From NCBI GenBank assembly GCA_002633005.1, contig NMRA01000123.1, positions 730,550 to 794,549 on the forward strand: a DNA stretch of 64,000 bases, written 5' to 3'. Both the position numbers and the translations under genes were made by a program. The DNA comes from Phoronis australis. Lineage: Eukaryota > Phoronida > Phoronidae. The notes beneath the pieces are model-generated. The model worked only from the letters and a program-made list of their open reading frames with translations, was not told where the DNA came from and ran no database searches. Of this stretch, positions 1 through 12,800 are shown in pieces; the first letter of the stretch is position 1; the number at the start of each line of letters is the position of its first letter.

Positions 1-658
1 TATGAAATATGTTTGTTGCAAAAATGAAAATTCATTTGCCATGAACTAAAACTACCAATTATCCATTCTTAGATAAAATGAAACCAGGCTTAATCTTCTA
101 AGCTTAGGTTTTGAGGGGAATAACATGATGTTCTGTTTTGAGGGGAATAATATGATGTTCTGTTGTGAGGAGAATAATACGATGTTCTGTTTTGAGGAGA
201 ATAATACGATGCTCTGTTTTGAGGAGAATAATACGATGTTCTGTTTTGAGGGGAATAATACGATGTTCTGTTTTGAGGAGAATAATACGATGTTCTGTTT
301 TGAGGGAAATAATATGATGTTCTGTTTTGAGGAGAATAATACGATGTTCTGTTTTGAGAATAATACGATGTTCTGTTTTGAGGGAAATAATATGATGTTC
401 TGTTTTGAGGAGAATAATATGATGTTCTGTTTTGAGGGGAATATTACAATGTTCTGTTTTGAGGAGAATAATACGATGTTCTGTTTTGAGGGGAATAATA
501 CGATGTTCTGTTGTGAGGGGAATAATACGATGTTCTGTTTTTTACAACTTGATCATGCTGACTGAGAACAGAAATGAGTTGAAACAAGGCTGAGATTCGA
601 ACACCATAACGTAAGTCAACAAATTAGATGAAATTCAGAATATTCAATAACTACTCAC
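1..658. other. Intron or 3' flank downstream of the last exon seen
   Basis: Mostly a 27-bp minisatellite (next entry). The remainder is AT-rich with no exon-like piece, no poly(A) signal on the minus strand and no splice acceptor leading to a coding frame that I could support. Confidence 0.6.
112..545. repeat. 27-bp minisatellite, about 15-16 units
   Basis: Unit is close to gaggagaataatacgatg followed by ttctgtttt, repeated head to tail with a few substitutions and one 24-bp unit near 352-375. Because the unit is a multiple of three the + strand stays open and translates to a MFCFEENNT-like repeat; this is a by-product of the array, not a gene. Confidence 0.95.
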
Positions 659-825
659 TGGACTCCAGATGTTTAGCGATGCTCCTATCAAGTTCCTTGG
701 TCAGTTTTTGACTAAGCGAGTTGTTCAATCCATGACTGAATGGTTTTGTCAGGGGTGTTGATGCTGGCTGCAGCCACGAGGGAGCAGCCCCTGCCCCAAG
801 CAGCATGTTGCGCTGTCTTTCAAAT
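659..825 (-). CDS. ANKRD26: ANKRD26-like exon e54: near C-terminus
   Basis: 167 bp, phase 2 to 1, acceptor ctgcag. FERQRNMLLGAGAAPSWLQP, then a Ser/Pro/Thr stretch and NSLSQKLTKELDRSIAKHLE, S. It ends at a strong donor CCA|gtgagt. If that donor is not used the frame stops four bases beyond (TAG at 651-653) giving a C-terminus ...AKHLESSE. I see no AATAAA or ATTAAA on this strand below it, so at least one further exon outside the window is more likely. Confidence 0.82.
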
Positions 826-3800
826 CTGCAGGAAAATCAAACATGACTTAGCCCAATGGGCTTGATTTGGATGATCAAATAAAGCTTTCACACACACAGA
901 CACACAAATGGCTCATAAGCCACAAATATTTTTGTGAGTTGTACTAGAAAATCCCAAGTTCAAATCCACCAAATTAAAATAAATGCTTCCGATAGTTTCT
1001 GGGCTAAAATGTTTCATCAAATATCAAAAAAAAATCACTTTTGCCAGTACCCATACTTCACTTGAGTGTAACAAACGTTTTGATGTCCAGTGTGGGCCTG
1101 AAGCACATAATTTTCTTGACCAAATTTGAACTGTGAAACCACATAGTCCCATCTTGTACTCACGACAGCTCCATGGAGGCAGCTGCACTCTTATCATTGG
1201 CCTTGGACAACTTGTCAACAAGCCTCTCTCTCAGCTTTGTCTCATTCTCGTATAGCTCCTTGTACTTGCGTGCCTCCATGTCCGTCGTCTCTCTCTTGGC
1301 CAGTGACTCGGAGTATGACTTGCGTAGGTTTGACACCTCATCCATCAAGTTCTTACGTGTCGTCTCCAGCTCAGTCTTCATCGCCAGTTCATTGTTCAGT
1401 CGCACCTGAAGATAACGCGTGATCATGATACATCAAAGCAACACTGTCACATCTCAAGGTAGCATGCGGTCATGATACACCAAGACAACACTGTCACATC
1501 TGAAGGTAGCATGCGGTCATGATACACTAAGACAACATTGTCACATCTGAAGGTGACAATGGTCATGATACACCAAGACAACACTGTCACATCTGAAGGT
1601 AGCATGCGGTCATGATACACTAAGACAACATTGTCACATCTGAAGGTGACAATGGTCATGATACACCAAGACAACACTGTCACATCTGAAGGTAACACAC
1701 GGTCATGATGCACTAACACAACATTTGTCACATCATTCACAGTCAGTACTAGGACTCGTTGCCAAATTCAGTTCTTTCTGTAGACTGACCATAGATACAT
1801 ATAATAATACCCCTGCCACACCAGTTAACCCTCGTCCAACGTTTCCAAACTCTTGGCCTACTCCTCCAGTTAGATATCAAAACCAGTCAACTTTACGCAG
1901 TCCATGTTACTCTGCCTTCCTACACTACCACTACCACCCACCTTATCCAACTTCTCTTTGATCTTAGCTCATTCATCACAGTCTTCCTCTGGAACAACTG
2001 CCACCTCTAAGAATAAATGCCCCTTTTCATTTATAAAAGCCCCCCCCCCTTTAATTACCTACCACTCACCCCGTTCAATTTTTCTTTGGTTTTAGCTCAT
2101 TCATACATTTTGATACTACCAACTTCCTCTGTAACGGTCTCATCTCCACCAATTAATGCCCCTTAAGGTTATCTAGGACCCTTATGATGTCAACTCTAAG
2201 TCAAATATCGAAAACACTATACTTTGTCAAATAAACTTAGAAAATAAATCCGAAACTAAAAGTGATCCATTTTTGTCGTTTTATTTACGTAAATAAATTG
2301 TATTTTAGTATACTTTGTCAATGATTAAAAGTATGTAGAATAATTATATTTTCTGAAAGAAGAAGCATTGAGGATTCTAAAAATATGGTTTTTACTACAG
2401 CTGTGTATTTATTATTGGAACATCATGTTTTTAATCATGTGAAAGAAAAGTACATTCATAGCAAAATAACCCCTCCTCCCAGCCGATTTTACTAAATATT
2501 TAAATGAAGACTTTACGTTATGTCTCTCAAAAACGCATTTGTGTAAAAAAACAGCAGTCTTATTGCTCGGTACAAGAAAAACTAAACATTTTATAGTTAA
2601 TTCCTAACAGCGTTTTTGAGGCATAACGTAAAGTTTTCAAACGTTTAAAGAAGTTTTAGTAAAATTACCTGAGAGATTATTTTGCTATGAATGTACCTAT
2701 CTTGCACATAAAAATTTGACTTAAGAACGTGGTCAGGTGACAAACACAATTTTCTGAAAGAAGAAAGATCGAGGATTCTATATGATTCTTGTGTATTTTT
2801 AATGGTTTACAAAGTATAGATTTTTCAATTTTTAACTTAGAGTTGAGGTCAGTTATTAAGGTCCTAGACAACCTTAAATTCCACACAAGCCCACCTCTAG
2901 TCCCCTAGCACTCACTGCATCTAACTTCTCCTTGGCCTTGGCCTGTTCCTCCAGATATGTGTTGACATCACCCAGCTTCCTGTTGAGTTCCTGGCGGGCG
3001 CTGGCCTCCATACCCTGTTGTAGTCTCTGCAGTTCACTACGCTCAATGTAGTTGTTGTTGACATGGGCCTACACAGGACATCAGTGAAAATTGAACTTGT
3101 CTAATGGTTTATCTAAAAGTACGACTGGGCGGACATAACTAGCTTTTTAGTATTAGGCATGGGGAGTCAAGATACGCACACCCTACACCCATCAGTGCAT
3201 TGACTATATTTACCCTGCAGGATGAGTGGACAAAAAATTGAATAAACGAAGGAGCCTCCGACGTTCTAAAACCCTTTTCATGTTGACATGGGTACATTCA
3301 GTCATGCAAATATGATTAACAGCCAACGTATGGTAACATGACAAGCGTTTTCTGTTAACAGAAGACAGGTCAGACAATACCAAAATGAATAGCCGAAAAA
3401 GTTCTCTCCTTTTTGCTACAAAATAAAACATGCACAACTCTGCACCCACTACATACTGTCATACAATAAGTGTTACATCAGATTGTTGACTGGGTCAACG
3501 GAAAAATCATATTCAGACACTTTCACAGTACTTGAATGGATATTACACAATCGTTATTCGTACAAGCCAAACTAGTAGCAATTAGACAACCTGACACCGT
3601 CTCATCACCAAACGACATGTTCACTAGAGCCAAACACATTCTCTGACCTTATAAGAGGACAGGTCATCCTCCAGTCGACGCTTAGCCTTCTCCATCTTGT
3701 TGAACGTCTTCTCGAGGTTTCTCAGAGTCCCAACCTCCATCTTCAGTGATTGGTTCTCGGCCTGCAGCCGTTCACTCTTGTCCAACTCAGACTCCAACTG

Positions 3801-6800
3801 ACCGCGCACCTCGTCCAGCTACAAGTGGACAACACACACTGGTGAATCCTACGGTTCAATGTTGTGATGTTTTCAAGCCAGGAACCATATAACAATGGGA
3901 ATCCAGATCCAAAAAGCAGTAACAATAACCAATTGGTTTTTAAGTAACCACTTTTTCAAGACGCTCCATTACAATTAAAGTCATGCACATAAGAATCGAA
4001 GTATGCACATGTCATAAAACTAGCTGATTACCAACTGCTCTCAAAGCTTTCTTCTCCATTAAGATTGGGATCAAATTCAAAATGCAGGTGTCTGGCACAA
4101 GATTCTGATCTCTTCCATATCCCGTCACATTCAGCCAGCTCCCATGTCACTTGACTACTAACATACCCACGTTCAGGGCTAATCTCTTCTTCCTGTACTG
4201 AAAACAGTAGAAAGTCGTGATATTCATTCCTTCCCCTCACCCCATGATCCGCCCACCCTGCACACATACCTGTCTCCTGAGCGCCGACATAGACCCGTCC
4301 AAGGCCATTCTTTCCCTGTCAAACTCGGAGTACAGTTGGTTGACACGAGATTCATTTCCACCCACTTCCTTTAATCTCTTCTTGGCCGCCTTCAAGTGAG
4401 CCTTGAGTGCCGCCACTTCACTACTCAGGGCATTTTTACTAAAAACAATTGAGCAAGCACATTCAGTAATCGAAGCATAAGCGTGGAACTTTTACAAACA
4501 CATCAGTGCTAAATAGCCACACGAACATGCACACACACGCACTCACGGCATGTGATGTATATCTCGCCCAATTAGCACAACAGGCAATCATGTGCCGCCA
4601 CAACAAGAAAAAAAGTATGAGTTAGAGATGTTGGTTTATCTGGATGTTTTATTGTCACATAAACTAACTTTATCCTAATTTAGAAGACAACCAAGCAATT
4701 CCACCACAAAGAACTGACAAGAAACTCCAAATCTGTTAAAAATTTTGATGAACCCAGCAAAGATCATTAAATGGCTGTCCCATAAACTTGCCAGTTGGTT
4801 CTTTTTCTCTTCAAACAGTTTTAACGAGGGTTGCCTTATCGCTGCTAAGTACAACCTTCCATGAGCATCCTAGATATATTCACTCCCTCTTACACACTGC
4901 AAGCCACGGCTAGGCACAAAAAGGCATAAGACAACTCGCCCAATGTTCACAGTTGGCCAACAAATACCGTACTCAAACCCTTGGCCTCGTGAGAGCTGAC
5001 AATCCAAATAACAGGACATAAACAAAACAAAATAAATGTGGTATAAATCTACACATGATCACCTGTTGATTGCGTCCTCAAGCTTGGTCTCTGCTGTTCT
5101 CTTCATTTCCATAGCACGCCGTGCCTTGCGCCTCTCAGACTCCAGCTCCGATCCAGCCTCATTCCTCGCCCGCTCTAACTGGGCAAGCTTAAGAAACAAG
5201 TGAACACAAATAGCTATGAGAGGAGAGCTTGCTATGACATGGTTTACACTCAATCACGTTTTTAATGCAACACAATGTGACATAGTGTATGATAATATCA
5301 TCCACAGATATCTATTATGTGCCCCTAAACATGTCGGACAAAATTATTCAATTAACCAACTTTGGCGATTCAGTGGAGTAATAACTCAGGCTACCAAAAT
5401 ATGAATTTTTAAAACAACAAAACCTACTCTCAGTCCCAGTTTTGACCTTGCCTTGATCTCCAAGTCGTACGCCTCTTTATTCTCATCAGCTTCCTGAGCA
5501 TAAAATGTGCGGTTCACTGTCTCAGCCTGAAAAGACATTGAAAAGTGACTGTTCATTCAATGATAATTCTACTTACCAGTTTTCTTATAATGATACAATG
5601 AAATTTAATTAATAATCACAATGTCGTGTCTTAGACTAATAACACCACCACCATTCCATTTTTCACAATTTTGTTACTAGAGAAACACGTTAAACACATT
5701 AAAATATGCAAAAGACATTAATTCATACACGCATCCACATATGGTTGTCAACCAGTAGTAATTACACAGGACTCGTAAAAGCCATAAATTTCTCCCATTT
5801 TCGAAGAAAGTTTTTTATATACATCTTCACAACACTGTGGGCTTGAATTAACACATAAAAAACTTTGATGTGAACCTTATATACACTTATACAGTATCAC
5901 AACATTTTTATTCACAAACTGCTTCCAAACAAGTCAACATTCCGAAATAGTTGAAATGGTGGCAAACTGAGAATGTGCATCATATCATTATCATTAGTTT
6001 TATGATCACCATGGAAATCCTGACCTTACTGACTGTTCTCAAAATCTCAATAAAAACGTCTTCCCAAAGCAAAACAGCGATGTTGTGAACAATAATGTAC
6101 CTCTGGTGCATATCACTTACCCCTAGTAACAATAATGCACCTCTGATGCACATCACTTACCCCTAGTAACAATAATGTACCTCTGATGCACATCACTTAC
6201 CCCTAGTAACAATAATGTACCTCTGATGCACATCACTTACCCCTAGTAACAATAATGTACCTCTGATGCATATCACTTACCCTTAGTAACAATAATGTAC
6301 CTCTGATGCACACCACTTACCCCTAGTAACAATAATGTACCTCTGATGCACATCACTTACCCTTAGTAACAACAATGAACCTCTGATGCACATCACTTAC
6401 CCCTAGTCTCTCCTCTAACCTGTTCTGTGAACCTTTGAGATCTTTAACAATCAGTTCTAAGTTAGCTTGTACCTACAAAACAAATTCAATTTTCAAAGAA
6501 CACCAATGATTTCACTGGCCAAAAGTATTGTAAGGGCAAATATATATTGCACACTAGAACACTACGTAGAATCAAAGTTTGTTTCCTAGCTTGTTTAAGT
6601 AGGGTTTCTGCAAAACACTCTGGTCAAATAAATGACAAATAGCCTGATTCATCCACTGACCCTAATGCGTCCAATCGTATAAAAGACATTCAAGAAAAAC
6701 TGGTTTTGGATGCCACAAAGAGAACAATGAGTATAAGGCAAGCAATCATAGCTATACATGAACAAACTAGAGAGTGGGTCATGACATAATCAGGGCCCAC

Positions 6801-9800
6801 ATAACATCCGAATCACTAAATCTCCCCCCTTACCCTGTGAGCGTCGTCCAGCTCCCTGTTCAGTGACTCCACCTTCTGTGTCTCGCTCTTCAGCGCCGCC
6901 TCCACCTTGGTCTTGTCAATCTCAAGCTTGTGACATGCCTCCTCTAACTCACTCTGAAAGTTCACACCAGAGGGCGGTAAGTTGGACAAGCTGCCCAGTT
7001 GCCAGTGACCATATTATGGGATTGAAAAAAACGACGATGCACAGTATTAACCTACAGGAACCACTACATATACTTGACTGAGTAACAGCATGACATAAGA
7101 CACTCTAAATAACAGTAATTCAGTATTTCCAAAGACAGATACAGTTAGAATGGAAAATGATATTGAACATGCGGTGAACAAAGAGACGGGGAAGGTTGTG
7201 GATGACGGCCGACATGGCGGATCAACTGTTAGTAAAATGATACCAGCTCAAACCTTATAGACCCCCCGCCCATGTTAAATTGTCACATGCACACAGTAAA
7301 GGGTTTTATCGTTGCAAGGTTTTTTGAATAACTATAGTATGCAGACCAGTTTTAAAAACATACTAGTTAGAATGAATACCATGCTAACTTGCATTCACAT
7401 GCAAAGTACTACATGTTAAGAGAAAAACGTTCATGCTGGAACAACCAAGGCACACAATGCCAGGCACTGAGGAACATGAGAGCCATACATGTATGCAAAC
7501 TGACACAGTGAACATAGTTGCACGGGTTGAAGTCGGTGAATAGACAAAAACAGGGCACATTACCTGACGTCTCATAATCTACGGGACAGAAGAAAAGGCA
7601 AGACTTACTGTACAAAACACAACAAGACAAGATCTAATTCAACATGATGACAAGATAATGAACAGTGAAGATGACAAGAACCTCCTACTCAGTTGACAGT
7701 GTGCCAGACATTGATTGAAAGCATTATGGAAAGACATGTCAAGGTTGTAAGTGGCAGATACCCACTTCACTCAGTTACAAATGTTGAATCACCTACCTTC
7801 ACACCATCTTACTATTATGGCTCAATTCTATTCTGCCTACAAACTCATTGACACAGTGTTGAGTAAAAGATAGAAGGCAAAATGCCACATCTCTTTAGCC
7901 TCAGTTGTTTGACCCACCTATAGGTACCCATAAATACATTGTATGATATCACATCAGTAGCTGCGAGACCGCCTGCCCTCAGTCCTGCACCCCTCAATAC
8001 AACAACCTGGCCCTCATCCCACAGCCCACCCACAGCCTTCACCCTTCACTCACCATCGACTTCTCATAACCCGTAGCCTGCTGTGAGACCACTTGCCCCC
8101 TGTCCCGTGCCTCCTGAGCCTCTCTCTGTGCCCTCTCCAACTGCAGGGTCAGTTCCCTGATCCTGCCCTCACTCGCCCCCTGTTTCTCCTGCAGGCCCCT
8201 CAACTGCTGCACTCCTTTTTCTGCCTCCAGCTGTAGTGATGCCTTCTCACGCTCAAACTGCTCTTTGGTCTGCAAATAAATACATTAGATAAACAGTCAA
8301 TTAGGGCTTAATTGGGCAAGTTTACATTACTCATGGAGACATAGCATGGCATATCGGAGTTTGTGCACAATTTAAAGTGAAAACAAATAACTCCCAATTG
8401 CATAAGGTGACAAACTCGCTAGGCCCACTTCTGATGCAACTATGAGTGAACGAAAAAACAATACAAGGAAAATACATTTGAGCAGGGAAAGAAAAAATGT
8501 GCCTCACTGTACAGCATTTTAAAAGTAGCCATGTCACATTGAAAATAGGCAAGCATAAAAGTCACACTAATCACTCTATAATTATGTCATCGTCTAACAT
8601 CAAATAATGACCTTATTGCACACCTCGGCAGATATCACCTCACCCACCTTGTAGGGAGCCTCCTCAACAGAGAAGAGCCTATTACGCAACGTACAAATAC
8701 CGCACCTTCCAAGAACAACTCACCCTATTGTAGACTTCTAGTGAGGCCTCGGCAGAGCTCAGCCTCTTCTGTGCCTCTCCAAGCTGCTGGGTTACATGTC
8801 TCAGCTCCTGCTCCAGTGACTGACGCTGCGCCTGTGCCGTGCGCATGTCCTCGTTAGCGCGGCTCAACGTCTCCCGTAGGTGGTTGTTCTTCTCCTGCAG
8901 ACTGATCACATTCTGTGGCAGGAGAGTGAAAGGTAGACATTAAGCAAGTATTACATTAAGAGTTGTGCTGTGGGAAATCTCTAGTGTTTGGGATCAAAAC
9001 AGACAGAGCTACCAAAACATGTTTTCCACTTGATCTCATTTACTGATTGTTTTCTCTTGGCTACAAGGCATTGTAAAAGCAAACTGCAAAATAACTTGCT
9101 CTAATAAGATAGGATAAAATATGAAAAGCTAGAATTGAATTCTGAAGGACATTGAAGCCAATGCAAAATGTACATAATTATTCCATGCATTACCATGCCA
9201 TCTAAGTTTACTCTCCTTAACCATCTTTAAAAACTCTGATGTACGGCTGTACTAATTCCGATAAAAATAGGTGACACTGACTAATAAAAAACATCCATTC
9301 CACATACTCTGTCATCACTGCTCTTCAACGAGGCCATCAGAGAGGACATCTGGTCTCTGGCGCCAAATGAGTCACGGTCGCGGTACTCTCGGTCTTTGTG
9401 GGCATTCTCTAGTTTTTGTTTCAAGGTCAACGACTCGTGCTGCAGACCCTGAAGCCTGGTGGAATAAAAATACAATAAAGCAACCAGACAGATTTAACAA
9501 CTTTACTACACTAACAGCCTTTCTTATCACCAGACAGTAGAAACGGGCCTCACATAAGCATTCAAAAGTGCTTCCCTAAAGTTTGTAACGGGGAAATCAA
9601 AATGCAATAGGTGGCGCCAGTGTAACAAGAGTCTATAATACTGTGAATGGTTTCTCGCACATTTTGGTTCCCACACTTCTGACTAATGAATTGGGACAGC
9701 ACAAACTGAATGACTGAGTGATTATTTCTTAACAGAAGTTTGACTGGTTATTCAGTGATAGCGGCACCCAGTGATTGGCCCAATAGCTCCACCAATCCAC

Positions 9801-12800
9801 ACTCACTTGTCTTGCATCACTTCCACCTTGGTCTGTAACTTGGTGTTCTTTTCCTTCTCTGCGCGCAAGTCTCTGTCCATCGTCTCTGCCACCGACTTCT
9901 TCTGATCTAGCTCCCTCTGTTGGTTGCTATACTGAGTCGTCCTCTCAATCAGAGCCGTGTTAGCCACATGATACTGAAATCAACCACAATTTAGAGGACT
10001 AGTCTTGAATAAAAAGGTAATCTCGAGAAGTTCAGCAGATGAGCTAGGCTGTTTTCCTCAGGAGAGTGGTCTGAAAACCTTTGTAGTGTGACACAAAGAA
10101 ATGCACGGTGACTTAAAAAATGAACCCACAAAACTTTGTAAAAATTACAATTTTTTGAAAGATCAAAAATGACAGTCGCAAATTGACTGGCATCATTAAA
10201 ACTTTGTGGTATGACCATCCACAGATATAAATTTAAATTCTACCAAATTTTGGAAAAGAAAGTGATTGATATTCATCGTCATCTAAGCTGCTGTACAACT
10301 ATAACAATATCTTCAGTACATATCTCTCGATGATCAACGAGACAATTTCATTACTCTTCGTAAGTCATACAGCAGTAATGGACTGATCTTGTACGCTTTC
10401 CATTACTTTCCAGCAACCTGTCAACCTCACAAAAATAATGGAAGCACTGAAAAATGCCAAGCTCAGGAATAAAGTAGTTTTATGCAAGTCACACCTTAAG
10501 CTTGAATACAGAAAACATAACACCAAGCATTAGAAATGACATGTCTAATCAATTGGACTTTCATGTCAAAGTTACACACAGAACATGTTCTTACCTCATT
10601 CTCAAGAGAATTCACTTTGGCCTCGGCTGCTCCTAGCCTTTGAGCCAAGCTCTGTAACGTAATATTTATGACTTCATGATGACTTAGATCACAATCATGA
10701 ATCTCAACAAAAAATAAAACAGCTCCTTTATAAAATTCAAAGCACATCATGGAATTCTTGAGAATAATTTAGCAAACCTGACTCATTTTAAACAAAGATC
10801 AACAGATGTGACAATAGCAGAACAATTATATTGTAAGCTGTCACGTGTGACACCAAACACACCTGGTTATGTCATCTCTGGCTTACATCCTTACTGGTGG
10901 GGTCTTAAAACATTACCCGACTTACCGTCTGCTTGAAATGGAAAAGCACGAGCAAAACTCAAGATAGCGTTACCTGGCTTGAATCCTTGAGCCTGCTAAT
11001 CTCGTCGTCTTTCTTTTCCAAATTCCGTACGGAGTCCTCACGTTGTTTCTGCACCGTCCTGAAATTTGAAAACTGAAATAGTCACCAGTCACACAAACGG
11101 TACCACAGCATTAAGAATTTACACTACGAATATCAATGAACCATGAACACCAATGAGCCATGAACACCAATGAGCCATGAACACCAATGAGCCATGAACA
11201 CCAATGAGCCATGAAAAACAATGAGCCATGAACACCTATGAGCCATGAACACCAATGAGCCATGAACACCCATGAACAATGAACACCAGTGCAAACGTTG
11301 GTAATCGTAACTTGCAAGGTTCAGCATTCTCAGTGCTAGCTTTCACCACTTATCAACAGGCATCAACCTGGTTCTCAAAATGTGGGCATCAATCATGAAC
11401 TATTGGCCCAACAGTTTATAAGATGCGCGGCACTATTACACTACTGGATGGCACGGGATAAAATAGCGAGAGGCATGCAACTGACTTCCTTGGAGTCTGG
11501 CAGGGTAAGAGATACAAGCTGCAGTGAGAGATTTACTGTGATGACAAAGGCAGTTAAGTGACGTGTAATATGTTTAGTGAGACCCGTAGTGAGGACGATA
11601 AGTCCTAAAAGCAATCAAAACACCAACAGTATAATAAACCATCATTTTTCTATGAAACAGAGGCATTAAAGGTCTGAATTTCTATACTTCAATTTCCAGT
11701 GTGAGCAAGAAACACAGCCAATTCAATAAAAGAACAACAATCAGTTCAACAAAAGAGCAGGAACTGATCACACAAAGGACCACCCTATGCCCATGTACCT
11801 CTCTAGTTCATTCCGGGCCTGGCTTGCCTTCTCCACTTCTGCCGTGGCCGCGGCCAGCCTCTTGCTGAGTGAATCCGTGTCTGCTTCCAGCTTCTCCTGG
11901 GCCGCACGCATCTTCTCTACGTTCGCCACCAGGGCGGCGTTTTCGTTCTTGGCGGCGCTCAGTTGGATATTGTACTGTACTGTGGCATGAGCGAGAGCCT
12001 CCTCATTGAGTTTCTGGGAGTGAAACGAGAAATGTGTTGAATAAAATGCCAATGGCCACATTTGCATAACAATGCTCGGTAGAGTTACTGTCAAAATGGT
12101 GAGCTTTCTGTTGAGGGCCACATTGTCTCCAAATCTGTCCACCTCTACAAAACCTGCTGACCAGGTATTGAGATTTTCTTTGTTTGAATATGCTAGTTCA
12201 TTCACCTAATTAATAAGGAAGCTATTCGGAAGGTCAGAAGTGTATTGAATAGCATACATTGAAAATAACTTTTGTGAATTCTTACCGTTTCAAAAAAATA
12301 CTACACGTATCACTATAATTATTTTTGACAAGTTTGAACCTTCTCTCATGAAATTGATTGTGAAGCCTTGCGCAGTGTGTGTGTTCTCCAGTCAACACTG
12401 GGGTGATCCAAGCACATTGCTTTGTTGGCCATTAGCTAAGTGAATGATAAAATTCATCGAAATGAAAATGCAATACACAGCATACTTGTTCTCGTTGATA
12501 GAATTTAAAGAACACCAGGTCTTCCAACTACCTAAAGCGGACTGACTTTGATGGTTAAGGCATAATCAACTTAACAGCCCTAGGGCTGTTCCAGTAAAAT
12601 CTGTATGGGAGGGGGGGAAGGCACCTTTTTTTCGCACCCACCACCCATATTTTTCATTTATTTCTTCAGCCTACCACCCGTAATTTTTTATAAGTTTGAA
12701 ATGCAACCACCCGTAATTTTTTTTGTTCTTGTGATTGACTGCACAGGCTCTTGAGTTTATCTGTTCCTCCATCACCACTAACGTCATTCATTACTAAGAA

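Larger units (their letters stand above)
3069..10973. other. Introns between e39 and e52 region: no further genes seen
   Basis: Introns of about 300-870 bases separate the coiled-coil exons here. Apart from the 40-bp array at 6090-6400 and the candidate microexon at 7564-7578 I see only AT-rich unique sequence with short CA runs. Confidence 0.6.

Noticed and set aside
125-565. + strand 146-residue open frame MFCFEENNT-repeat 'protein'
   Set aside because: It is only the 27-bp minisatellite read in one frame; no start context, splice sites or family.
6090-6400. CRISPR-like regular array
   Set aside because: Units are directly contiguous with no variable spacers, and the DNA is a eukaryotic intron.
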